13,542 bases of DNA, taken from contig JAUQZD010000003.1 of NCBI GenBank assembly GCA_030587405.1, forward strand, positions 1 through 13,542, read 5' to 3'. The translations under genes and the position numbers were made by a program. Position 1 is the stretch's first letter; every line of letters starts with the position of its first letter. The notes under the pieces were generated by a model that searched no databases, was not told the origin of the DNA, and saw nothing but the letters and a program-made list of their open reading frames with translations. Shown here piece by piece: positions 6,212-12,848 of this stretch. This stretch comes from Candidatus Freyrarchaeum guaymasense (GTDB taxonomy: Archaea; Asgardarchaeota; Jordarchaeia; Jordarchaeales; Freyrarchaeaceae).

Positions 6212-7003
6212 CTTCAGCCAGTGTTAAAGTGGGTGTGTGGCTTGCTCCGCTCACCGAGCTGCCTCCTCGGGCCGCCTCGCGTACCAGCCAAGCAACGTTA
6301 AGCGTGATAGTGGCTTCGGGCGCGAAAAGAATGATGAATTGGGTGGAGAGACGGCGGAACTAAAACCTGAATGCATGATGCCGGAAACCCAACGGTAGCT
6401 CTGCGATCAAACATAATTTGAAAAGCTTAAATGATGAATCCCACCTAGGAGGAGGCTTTACAGCGTCATTGACTGAAAGGAATGGAGAAACCCTGAAAGC
6501 CTCAAAACCTTGCTTTTCCCGATCGCCGATAGTGTAGCATCTGCTACTTCGAGGCATATCGAAGAGGCGCCCAAAGATGTAATTGTCTAGAAGCTTTGGA
6601 ATTCTCCTAGCAGCAACCCCCATGAACTATCTGAAGCGGTGAATGAAGACGCAACTATACTAGACTAGGATCTAGTTGGAATTAGATGCTGGTGGATTTC
6701 GTAGACAGGAACCTTCTGTAGAACTCTTCGAAGCTTTTGGAGGATGCCTTAATGGAGCTGAGGATGCCGCCCCAAGTGCCTAGTGTCGCTTCATTGTGGA
6801 CTCATAGTAACTTGTGATTAGGTTGATGGTAAATGGTTTGAAAGCTTAATCGTTTAATTTTTCAGCAAAGCGGTCAAAGCTTTTAAAGTTGCTGCCTCCC
6901 ACCACTCCGCCCACCTACCAACAACAATAAGTTAACGGATAAGTTAGCAGAGCCTTGGAAACCTCCAAAAAGATTAAATATTTATTTTCACTCTTATCTA
7001 TAA
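6212..7003. other. Gene-poor stretch with short decayed frames
   Basis: No gene can be supported in these roughly 790 bases. Minus-strand pieces look like old coding sequence: one near 6686-6803 reads ATLGTWGGILSSIKASSKSF then EEFYRRFLSTKSTSI before a stop, and another at 6360-6623 gives 87 residues without a ribosome binding site and with little resemblance to a folded domain. The composition is more AT-rich than the flanking genes. I recognised no tRNA, rRNA or repeat array. The right end (about 6972-6990) holds the promoter of the next gene. Confidence 0.4.
6972..6987 (+). promoter_or_regulatory. TATA-rich promoter of the 7004-7366 gene
   Basis: The stretch GATTAAATATTTATTT has its TATA-like core about 25 bases upstream of 7005. 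Transcription from there would give either a leaderless message from the TTG at 7004 or a short leader with GGGGTG before the TTG at 7022. Confidence 0.45.
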
Positions 7004-7366
7004 TTGTGGGGTGTAAGTGGGTTGGAGGAGTGCGAGTCTGATAGGACGTACGCCGGGCTTCTCCCGCTCCTTGTGGAAGTTAAGAAAAGACTTGAAAACG
7101 TTTATGGGGAGAGGCTCGTCGACGTCATACCTTATGGTGTTGAATGCTTGGATGAAGCGTCGAATGTAGATGTGGCAGTCGTCCTGAAGAAGAAGGGTAA
7201 TGTTAATAGGGAGACGCGAAGGGTGAGCAGGGTTCTAAAGGACATCATCGAGCGAACCCCCCTAAACATCCACATACTCTCATATGACAACCTGGAAAAG
7301 TCTAACTGGCCTCTATACTTTCAGAGGAAGAACAGGGAGAAGATCAGGTACCTGCAGTACGCCTAA
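7004..7366 (+). CDS. Nucleotidyltransferase-fold protein with degraded active site
   Basis: This protein of 114-120 residues fits the minimal nucleotidyltransferase family along its whole length: VYGERLVDVIPYG (34-45), SNVDVAVVLK (53-62), a helix with SRVLKDIIERTPLN (75-88) and IHILSYDNLEKSNWPLY (89-105). The family consensus at the catalytic loop is Y-G-S-x-A-R-G-E-A-x(3)-S-D-x-D-V. Here it is YGVECLDEASNVDV: Ser is Val46, the A-R-G is lost, about three residues are missing, and the first metal-binding Asp is Asn54, leaving Asp56. Catalysis is unlikely. No HEPN partner is adjacent. The start is TTG 7004 or, with GGGGTG about 9 bases upstream, TTG 7022. It converges on a membrane-protein gene. 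Confidence 0.75.
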   Translation: MWGVSGLEECESDRTYAGLLPLLVEVKKRLENVYGERLVDVIPYGVECLDEASNVDVAVVLKKKGNVNRETRRVSRVLKDIIERTPLNIHILSYDNLEKSNWPLYFQRKNREKIRYLQYA

Positions 7367-7434
7367 ACACTTAGGATGGCTAGCGCCTCAAGGGTAGCGG
7401 TGGGTGAGCCCTAACCCTCGCTTTTCCTCGCCGT

Positions 7435-7863
7435 TCACCAGCCAAATATGAACTTGACTCGCGGCTTTGAAAGGTACCATAAGCCGGCCAGCCCCACAGT
7501 CACGGATACCCCGCCGAACCAGTAGTTGAAGTAAGGGGAAACCTCCTTCAGGGCGGCTAGCAGAATGCTCGCTGAGAAGAGCTGGGAAGGAATGAACACC
7601 GCAGCCAATCCTACGGCCACTCCTATGAGGGAGAGAGCCATGAGAAGCCTTCTAGCCCAGTTCCTGAGGGCGAAGAGCCCTATGGCGGAGGCAAGGTATA
7701 CCACGCCGAAGCCTGCAGCCGCTACAAGCAACCCTGCGTCAACCACTTGGAGAAGCCCCATCCCAGAGAGGATTCTAACACTATACACCGAACCGGAGAG
7801 CAGGATGAGTCCTATGATAAGGAAGATGACGCTTAGCCCCACCACCCCTATCGGCCTATCCAT
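7435..7863 (-). CDS. Four-helix integral membrane protein of unknown function
   Basis: The product has 142 residues and about four membrane-spanning helices, at roughly 5-24, 44-66, 73-92 and 113-131, with a short basic tail (SKPRVKFIFGW). No catalytic motif or transporter signature is visible. Positive residues (RNWARR) between helices 2 and 3 and at the C-terminus suggest that both lie in the cytoplasm. I chose the ATG at 7863 over a TTG at 7881, because the TATA-like box at 7894-7907 would start transcription near 7875, downstream of the TTG. It is divergent from the DUF362 gene, with which it may share the promoter region. Confidence 0.8.
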   Translation of the reverse strand: MDRPIGVVGLSVIFLIIGLILLSGSVYSVRILSGMGLLQVVDAGLLVAAAGFGVVYLASAIGLFALRNWARRLLMALSLIGVAVGLAAVFIPSQLFSASILLAALKEVSPYFNYWFGGVSVTVGLAGLWYLSKPRVKFIFGW

Positions 7864-7893
7864 CAAACCACCATCCAACAAGGGGAGCTAAGG

Positions 7894-7907
7894 AAAATAT
7901 AAATAAA
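7894..7907. promoter_or_regulatory. AT-rich element that may serve two divergent promoters
   Basis: AAAATATAAATAAA sits between the divergent starts at 7863 (minus) and 7952 (plus). It is about 25 bases from a plausible start of transcription on either side, so it may act as the TATA box for both genes or for one of them. Confidence 0.4.
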
Positions 7908-7940
7908 ACGCTTAAGAGGGTGTTTCTCAGCTTTAGGTGT

Positions 7941-7947
7941 GGAGGGG
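7941..7947 (+). promoter_or_regulatory. Ribosome binding site of the DUF362 gene
   Basis: GGAGGGG ends 4 bases before the GTG at 7952. It lies inside the longer reading frame that begins at the GTG at 7937, so it argues for the downstream start. Confidence 0.6.
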
Positions 7948-7951
7948 TAAC

Positions 7952-8734
7952 GTGTCATCCGTGGTCTACGTTAAGAGGAATGTCCGGGACGTCGACGACG
8001 TGGTGGAGGCCGTCATGGAGCGTATTGGGGTGCACGCGGCTGGAAGGGTTGTCTTGAAGCCGAACTTGATAAACGAGGCTCCTCCCCCAACCACCACCCC
8101 GCCGGACATCGTCGAGGCTCTGGCGCGTTGGTTTCTCGCTGAAGGGTGCGAGGTGGTCGTAGCCGAGGGGTCAGGGTGGGGGGACACCATGCAAGCCTTC
8201 AGGAAGCTGGGATACGTGGAGCTTGAAGGTTCAGGGGTGAAGCTGGTAGACCTTAACTTCGACTCATACTTCGTTGTTGAAAACCCTGAAGCGTACGTGC
8301 TTAAGAGGTTTGAGCTCCCCGCAACCTTGAAGGATGCTTACGTTGTCTCCGTTCCCGTGCTTAAGGAGCACTCGATAACCAAGGTGACGCTCTCCCTGAA
8401 GAACATGCTGGGGGCGACCCTTGGGGAGGGGAGGATAGCGAAGAAGGGGAGGTTCCACAGGATCGGGCTTGACGAGAGCATAGTGGACGTGAACATCCAC
8501 GTTAAGCCTAGGCTGGCCTTCATAGACGGGAGGACGGCGGGCATCGGGGGAGAGCTGAGCTCCAAGCCTAAGGACGTTGGGGTGATCATCGCGTCAAAGG
8601 ATCTCGTTGCAGCCGACGCCATGGGAGCGAAGATTTTAGGCTACGACCCCTCATCGGTGAGGCATTTAAGGCTTGCCGAGGAGAAAGGGATTGGAGTTGC
8701 AAGCCTAGACCGCGTCAGGATTGTTGAGCTGTAG
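7952..8734 (+). CDS. DUF362 domain protein
   Basis: This 260-residue protein contains one DUF362 domain, a family common in anaerobes and archaea, often with iron-sulfur clusters, and still without a firm biochemical role. Family landmarks are in order: VVLKPNLI (33-40), a TTTPPDIVEAL helix (47-57), VAEGSGWGD (70-78), KEHSITKVTLSLKNMLG (138-154), FIDGRTAGIGG (190-200) and DLVAADAMGAKILGYDP (217-233). Only one cysteine is present and there is no C-terminal ferredoxin, so it is the short, cluster-free type. The start is GTG at 7952, preceded by GGAGGGG with 4 bases between; an in-frame GTG at 7937 has no such site. Its 3' end overlaps the opposing gene at 8715 by 20 bases. Confidence 0.88.
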   Translation: MSSVVYVKRNVRDVDDVVEAVMERIGVHAAGRVVLKPNLINEAPPPTTTPPDIVEALARWFLAEGCEVVVAEGSGWGDTMQAFRKLGYVELEGSGVKLVDLNFDSYFVVENPEAYVLKRFELPATLKDAYVVSVPVLKEHSITKVTLSLKNMLGATLGEGRIAKKGRFHRIGLDESIVDVNIHVKPRLAFIDGRTAGIGGELSSKPKDVGVIIASKDLVAADAMGAKILGYDPSSVRHLRLAEEKGIGVASLDRVRIVEL

Positions 8735-9448
8735 CGCTCCGGGCGACGTCTAAGAGAGTGTACGAGAAGAGGGGTTCGCCGAGGAGGAGAGGGGTGAACG
8801 CGAAGAAGCTCATCGAAGAGGAAAGGAGGCCGGAAGCTACCCCGAAAGCGCAAAACAGGAAGAGGAGGGAGGAGGATGCAAGCAGCCAGCCCGCGGACCT
8901 AGCGACGGCAGCCTCAGGCATCCTCAGGGAAAGCATGAATGATGATAAGAGGCCATACTTTGACGAGAGGCAGATAAGGAAGAGGGTGAGGATGATGGGG
9001 CTAGGTGAGAGGGTAAGGGTAACCGTGGACAAGCCGGGGAAGTGCGTTATGCTGGTTGAAGCATTCATGCTGGAGGTTGACAGGGCTAGCAGGAGGGAGG
9101 ATGAAAGGGAAGAGAAGGCTGAAAGCAGCGGAGTAATGGTTGAGCGGGGAGAACACCCGTGGACCCCGGCGGCTTTCAGCACTCCTCCTACGGAGACCAG
9201 CAGGAGCAGGATGGCTGACTGGGAAAGGTACGTGGGGAAGCACGAGTTAAACTCTAGGAGGAAACGCATGGTTAAGACGGACGGATCAGACAGGATGACC
9301 CTTCCATTCCATAGGAGCTCCAGCAGCGTCAGGTGCGCCCACTGGAAAGGGGCGTCAAAGCTCCACCAAGACCCCGCAATGGCTGTGGCGAATCCAGCTG
9401 CACCGCCAGCCACACCGGCGGTAAGCCACTTGCCGGAAGCAGCCATGC
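8715..9448 (-). CDS. Predicted multi-helix membrane protein (strand uncertain)
   Basis: This 244-residue frame begins well: a TATA-like AAATTTATC near 9483-9491, GGGAGGG about 8 bases before the ATG at 9448, and an N-terminal half with convincing membrane helices (WLTAGVAGGAAGFATAIAGS; SAILLLLVSVGGVLKAAGV). The second half is odd. Serine makes up about 23% of the last 145 residues, far above its neighbours, and such Ser/Leu-rich sequence is what the complement of a Glu/Lys/Arg-rich gene gives. A 236-codon plus-strand frame at 8758-9468 covers the same DNA; its first half is rich in charged residues and its second half looks artificial. I prefer the minus strand because of its start signals. 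No family is recognised. Confidence 0.5.
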
Positions 9449-9660
9449 AACCACCCTCCCTACACTGAGAGGGGGAGACGTGATAAATTTTCCGTGGCAA
9501 ACTGCTATGGCCTGAAGTTAGAGGCCTTGGCGCCCTCAGCAAGCTTATAGTCGTGTTGGATGGGAGGGGGAGTCGTTGATGGTTGTTGAGCCTGAACGTT
9601 AGGATGGTCTATGTTTTCCTTGCAGCCGCCGGGTTCGCTGCGTCCATCCGCTTCGGAACC

Positions 9661-9672
9661 CTTAAATATTTT
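9661..9672 (+). promoter_or_regulatory. TATA box of the 9690-11336 operon
   Basis: CTTAAATATTTT is centred about 24 bases upstream of the ATG at 9690. No ribosome binding site precedes that ATG, so the first gene is probably translated from a leaderless message. Confidence 0.55.
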
Positions 9673-9689
9673 CGTGTTATTGCACGTTA

Positions 9690-10349
9690 ATGGTGGTGTT
9701 GTTGCAGGAGACGTACAGGTCGGGAAGGGCTGGGGAAGGCGTACAGGTTAGGCGCATAAACCTTTTCGAGCTTGACGAGGATGACAGGATGGTTCTGGAG
9801 CGCTTCTGGAGGCGCTGCAGGGAGGAGGAAGGAGCGTTCGTCAGGCTTGAAGGGTTCGACTATGATGACCTGTTAGCGCTAGTCTCCTTAGGCGTCGTTC
9901 AGGGGGTACGGGAGGGGCACGTCCTCTCCGGCGCCGATCCCTTCACCGGTGAGGGGGCGAAGTTCAGGGTGCCAAACATCTTCAGGCACCTCTTCTCAAG
10001 GAGCCCGTACGAAACGGTTTCGATTAGGAAGTTGGACGACCTGGCTGACGCCCTAGGGGTGATAGGATACCTTAGAGACGTGAAGGCGCCATTAAGGTAC
10101 GCCGCCTTCGCCGTGAAGCTTATCCTCGAGGCTAGAGGGAGGCGGAGGAACGTTTTAACCGGCGGAGACGTCAGAGCTATGGCTGGAGAGGAGGCAGGCG
10201 TGGTTATAGCCTTGCTTAAGGGGATGGGGTTGCTTGCACCCCACGTGGACGCCCTAAGCGGGGAGGGACCATACTACAGGGTTCCAGAGGTTTTAAGGAG
10301 GATCAGAGGGGACGTCGTGCGCGTGGTGGAAAGGGAGTTAGAGGCGTAG
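9690..10349 (+). CDS. Tandem winged-helix-like protein of unknown function
   Basis: I do not recognise a named family in this 219-residue protein, but it contains an internal repeat. Residues 58-101 (DYDDLLALVSLGVVQG, then FTGEGAKFRVPNIFRHLF) and 159-204 (DVRAMAGEEAGVV, LLKGMGLL, then LSGEGPYYRVPEVLRRI) share a helix, a leucine-rich helix ending in LG or GL, and a G-E-G-x-x-[FY]-R-V-P-x-[IV] turn. This looks like two winged-helix units with the GEG..RVP as the wing. DNA, RNA or protein binding is plausible. The ATG at 9690 has a TATA box at the right distance. The radical SAM gene begins 18 bases after its stop, so the two are probably co-transcribed and may act together. Confidence 0.75.
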   Translation: MVVLLQETYRSGRAGEGVQVRRINLFELDEDDRMVLERFWRRCREEEGAFVRLEGFDYDDLLALVSLGVVQGVREGHVLSGADPFTGEGAKFRVPNIFRHLFSRSPYETVSIRKLDDLADALGVIGYLRDVKAPLRYAAFAVKLILEARGRRRNVLTGGDVRAMAGEEAGVVIALLKGMGLLAPHVDALSGEGPYYRVPEVLRRIRGDVVRVVERELEA

Positions 10350-10367
10350 TGGAAGGTTGTGGTTTAA

Positions 10368-11336
10368 ATGAGGTGTGTTTATGGCCCTGTGCTCTCCTGG
10401 AGGCTGGGTCGCTCCTTAGGGGTAGACCCCTTGCTTCCGCCTAAAACGTGCACTTTTGAGTGTGTATACTGCCAGCTTGGGAGAACCGTGAGGAAGGTTT
10501 CGGGGCCGGAGGAGGTTAAGGGTAGGGTTTCCGAGGGGAGAGTCCTGTCGGAGCTTAAAGGCGTCGAGATAGACTTTTCTATGGTCGACTTCATCACGTT
10601 CTCGGGTACAGGGGAGCCGACACTAAACCTTGAGGTTGGAAGGATGGTTGAGGGTATACGTGCAACTCTGGGAGATGGATGCCCACCCATAGCTATACTC
10701 ACAAATTCCTCGCTTACATGCAGGGAGGACGTGAGGGAGAACCTTAAAAGGTTTGACTTGGTTATGGCTAAGCTTGACGCAGCAAACGAGGAAATGTTTA
10801 TGGCGGTGAACAACCCGTCGCCATCCATAAGGTTCTGGGACGTGGTGGAGGGGTTAAAGAAGCTGAGGGGGGAGGTGGAGGGGAGGCTGGCAGCCCAAAT
10901 AATGCTCTTCCAAGACGATGAGAAGGGGATAGACGGATCGAGCGTTGAGGTTGTGGAGGAGGTTGCCGCCCTGACGCGTGAGATCGGATTCCACGAGGTT
11001 TACCTGAACACCCCTTCAAGGCCTCCTTTCATAAGGAGCGTTAAGCCGCTGAGCCAATTCCAGCTTAGGAGGGCGGCGGAGGTTTTCGCAGAGAAGAGGT
11101 TAAACGTTCATTACTATGGAGCCGAGGCGAAGACAGGGCAGGGAGGGAGGACGTTAACCGAGGAGGACGTTTTTGCGGTTGTTAAGCGTAGACCATGCAG
11201 GTTCGCCGACTTGGCAGGCATCTTCGCGTCGTCAGAGGAGGATCTGGAAAAACTCGACAGGCTTCTAAGAAGCCTGTCAGGCGAAGGGAGGATTCGAGTG
11301 TTAAGGTATAGAGGCGAAACCTTTTACGCGTTATAG
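10368..11336 (+). CDS. Radical SAM protein, COG0731 type, with C-terminal winged helix
   Basis: This 322-residue radical SAM enzyme has the 4Fe-4S motif CTFECVYC (C28, C32, C35). It opens with YGPVLSWRLGRSLGVDPLLP and continues with PKTCTFECVYCQLGRT, a hallmark of the COG0731 group related to wyosine-type tRNA enzymes. SGTGEPTLN (79-87) is the SAM-binding GxP-type motif and LTNSSL (111-116) the following strand. The last 65 residues (EEDVFAVVKRRPCRFADLAG onward) look like a winged helix, a usual addition in archaeal members. COG0731 proteins without the TYW1-specific domains have no firm substrate, so I do not call it TYW1. ATG 10368 lies 18 bases after the upstream stop, placing it second in an operon. 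Confidence 0.88.
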   Translation: MRCVYGPVLSWRLGRSLGVDPLLPPKTCTFECVYCQLGRTVRKVSGPEEVKGRVSEGRVLSELKGVEIDFSMVDFITFSGTGEPTLNLEVGRMVEGIRATLGDGCPPIAILTNSSLTCREDVRENLKRFDLVMAKLDAANEEMFMAVNNPSPSIRFWDVVEGLKKLRGEVEGRLAAQIMLFQDDEKGIDGSSVEVVEEVAALTREIGFHEVYLNTPSRPPFIRSVKPLSQFQLRRAAEVFAEKRLNVHYYGAEAKTGQGGRTLTEEDVFAVVKRRPCRFADLAGIFASSEEDLEKLDRLLRSLSGEGRIRVLRYRGETFYAL

Positions 11337-11428
11337 CCAAACAACAGGGGCAGATGCTGGGAACGTGGAATACCAGCTGGCCAGCACATCCTGCATCCGC
11401 CACGTCCACCCTTATCCAAGCAGACCTT
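11337..11428. other. Convergent spacer between the radical SAM gene and tnpB
   Basis: These 92 bases hold no gene. They form the 3' flank of tnpB and so would include the right end of the IS607-type element and the guide portion of any omega-RNA, though I cannot place the end by eye. A loose inverted repeat (ACGTGG at 11363-11368 with CCACGT at 11400-11405) is present. Confidence 0.3.
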
Positions 11429-12565
11429 TTAGGAGAGGTTCACGATTGATAGACTTTTATAGGTTATAGGTAGATGTGTGTTTTGGTCTGTCAGGCGTTT
11501 CCCCGTCATCGAGGCGTACGCCTCTGACGGGGCTTTCAGGGTAACCCCAGAACCCCACACCCGAAGGTTCAGGACAGCAGCAACATCCCTATCAAGGACG
11601 AGCCCACACCCGCACCTCATTAATATGCCCCGATAGGCTGCCATGGTAGCCTGACAGACGGGGCAGGCCCTGGAGGAATAGGATGGGTTAACGTGCCCGG
11701 CCGGGAGCCCAGCCCACCTCAGCCTGTATTCGAGCATGAAGTGGAACGTCCTAGCATTCCACTTCGAAAGCCTGCGGTTTAGGTTTTTGGATCTGTTTAG
11801 AACCCTGCCCTTAACGTTTTTCAAGTCCTCAAGTACTGCTCCGCTACGTAACCCCTCCAGCTTCCCGGCTATCCTGGTTGTCAGCTTATGCATGAAGTCT
11901 TTGGCCCTGTTCCTTTCCCTCTTAGAGTATTTCCGCATCAGCCTCTCAGCGGTCCTGGGCTTGCGCCTGGATAGCTTCTGCATCCTCCTCCTCTTCTCCT
12001 CGTAGACCCTGTGGACGTGGTACAGCCGCCTGAGGCCGTACCTGACCACTCCCCCGTTGATCAGGGCGGTCACGTTGGTTAGCTTCACGTCGAACGAAGC
12101 CCAGCCCCTAGGATTGATGTTTTTCAGTTTTCTCTTGAAGTTGATTATGAGCCTGTTTTCTGTCAGTAGTCCTCCGGTGGTGTTGAAGTCCTTTGGCAGG
12201 TAGCCGTACCTTGCTAGGTTTACTTCCAGGTGTCGTTTACCCGGTTCGATGCTGATTTTTAGTTTGCCATCCCTATACGTGAATAGTGTTGATTTTACGT
12301 AGACCGTTTTCCCCGTTACTCTAGGCTTAGACCTTGCTTTCCCCCTGTTGTACAGCTTTATCCACCCCTTAACCAGCCCTATAACCGAGTTTATTGCTGA
12401 GTCGACGTAGTGCCTGGAGTACTTCCATTCTTTCAGGAGGTTGTTCCTCAGCTTCCTCCTGTCCCCGGCTTTGAGTTTTAGGTGGGCCTTGCCGGTTCGG
12501 GAGTGGGTGACGTGGCTCAGAACCTCTTCCAGCGCCTTCCTCTTCGCCTCAAAATATGCTTCCAT
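11429..12565 (-). CDS. tnpB: TnpB-family RNA-guided nuclease
   Basis: This 378-residue archaeal TnpB keeps all three RuvC carboxylates: Asp159 (ASFDVKLTNVTA), Glu246 (AVLEDLKNV) and Asp327 (LDRDVAAVLNL). The zinc ribbon has C301/C304 (ACPVC) and then C318/C320 (MRCGCG), one residue shorter than the usual second CxxC. TnpB proteins cut DNA guided by an omega-RNA made from the element's 3' end and help maintain the transposon. The N-terminus is about 20 residues short of what I expect; the missing part (KAYKVPVRSA) lies just upstream in another frame. The ATG at 12565 has both GGGAG and a TATA-like ATATAAA (12592-12602) at suitable distances, so it may still be expressed from there. Confidence 0.88.
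   Translation of the reverse strand: MEAYFEAKRKALEEVLSHVTHSRTGKAHLKLKAGDRRKLRNNLLKEWKYSRHYVDSAINSVIGLVKGWIKLYNRGKARSKPRVTGKTVYVKSTLFTYRDGKLKISIEPGKRHLEVNLARYGYLPKDFNTTGGLLTENRLIINFKRKLKNINPRGWASFDVKLTNVTALINGGVVRYGLRRLYHVHRVYEEKRRRMQKLSRRKPRTAERLMRKYSKRERNRAKDFMHKLTTRIAGKLEGLRSGAVLEDLKNVKGRVLNRSKNLNRRLSKWNARTFHFMLEYRLRWAGLPAGHVNPSYSSRACPVCQATMAAYRGILMRCGCGLVLDRDVAAVLNLRVWGSGVTLKAPSEAYASMTGKRLTDQNTHLPITYKSLSIVNLS
11501..11532 (-). ncRNA. Perfect hairpin in the 3' end of tnpB, candidate omega-RNA stem
   Basis: CCCCGTCA (11501-11508) pairs with TGACGGGG (11525-11532), and between them GAGGC-GTAC-GCCTC forms a second perfect stem. The only unpaired bases are a two-base bulge and the four-base loop. 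It falls within codons 345-355 of tnpB, after the RuvC core. Omega-RNAs of TnpB are transcribed from this part of the element on the same strand. The structure is seen; its role is inferred. Confidence 0.5.
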
Positions 12566-12591
12566 CAGGTCTCCCGGCGCTTCTTACAGGA

Positions 12592-12602
12592 ACTTTATAT
12601 GC
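12592..12602 (-). promoter_or_regulatory. TATA-like box upstream of tnpB
   Basis: GCATATAAAGT on the minus strand lies 28 bases before the ATG at 12565 and overlaps the last codons of the HTH gene. It would let tnpB be transcribed independently, starting at or near its ATG. Confidence 0.4.
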
Positions 12603-12789
12603 TTTGGTCGCAGTTGCTTCCTCCTTCAAGTATCCTCCTCACCTCGCTCTCCGGGATCCTGTACCTCCCGCCTAGAGGCCTTACCGCCCTGATCCCTCCC
12701 TCCTTGACCCACTTGACAACGGTATGCCTATCAACCCCAAGAATCTTGGCTACCTCGCCGCTCCTCAGCATTCCCTCCCTTCTATCCAT
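12595..12789 (-). CDS. tnpA: MerR-like HTH remnant of IS607 TnpA
   Basis: The product has 64 residues. LRSGEVAKILGVDRHTVVKW, GGIRAVRPLGGRYRIPESEV and RRIL are the standard N-terminal helix-turn-helix of the IS607 serine recombinase. In a full TnpA (about 190-210 residues) a linker and a serine recombinase domain with a YARVS motif follow; here the frame ends eight residues after RRILEG at a TAA (12595-12597). The recombinase domain is not found elsewhere in the window. What remains could bind the element's own end or promoter and act as a repressor. I chose the ATG at 12789 (TATA-like TTTATATAC near 12821-12829 would start transcription near 12800); a second ATG at 12771 gives the commoner start MLRSGEV. 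Confidence 0.8.
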   Translation of the reverse strand: MDRREGMLRSGEVAKILGVDRHTVVKWVKEGGIRAVRPLGGRYRIPESEVRRILEGGSNCDQSI

Positions 12790-12820
12790 ACACACCACAA
12801 ACACCAAAATAGGCAAACAA

Positions 12821-12829
12821 GTATATAAA
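12821..12829 (-). promoter_or_regulatory. TATA box of the HTH gene, near the element's left end
   Basis: TTTATATAC on the minus strand is centred about 25 bases before 12800, leaving a leader of about ten bases before the ATG at 12789. It lies inside or at the edge of the element. Confidence 0.45.
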
Positions 12830-12848
12830 CTTATCTAAAACACAACAG

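Larger units (their letters stand above)
11429..12789 (-). mobile_element. IS607-type element with HTH-only TnpA and TnpB
   Basis: A MerR-like HTH gene followed 29 bases later by tnpB on the same strand is the IS607 arrangement. The recombinase domain that normally follows the HTH is missing, so the element cannot move by itself. Limits given are those of the genes; on the left, beyond 12789, sfsA-like coding resumes by about 12850, so the left end is probably near 12835-12850. The right end is between 11429 and 11336. IS607 elements leave no terminal inverted repeats or large target duplications, and I saw none. Confidence 0.7.

Noticed and set aside
6360..6623. Minus-strand 87-codon frame
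   Set aside because: No start signals, odd composition and no recognisable motif; treated as part of the decayed stretch.
8758..9468. Plus-strand 236-codon frame as an annotated gene
   Set aside because: It lacks a ribosome binding site and promoter, its GTG start is 24 bases after the DUF362 stop, and its C-terminal third (Pro/Ser/His-rich) looks like the complement of a membrane protein. The minus strand has better start signals. Kept as an open question in the findings.
9583..9690. Small 35-codon hydrophobic frame ending in TAATG at the start of the 9690 gene
   Set aside because: It needs a TTG start with poorly spaced GGGAGGGGG, and the TATA box at 9661-9672 lies inside it and points to a leaderless downstream gene.
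11363..11405. ACGTGG/CCACGT inverted repeat as a terminator or transposon end
   Set aside because: Only six pairs with a 31-base loop, which is easily expected by chance; no T-run follows.
11182..11409. Minus-strand frame across the end of the radical SAM gene as the missing 3' part of sfsA
   Set aside because: Its translation shows none of the SfsA landmarks, and most of it is antisense to a well-supported radical SAM gene.
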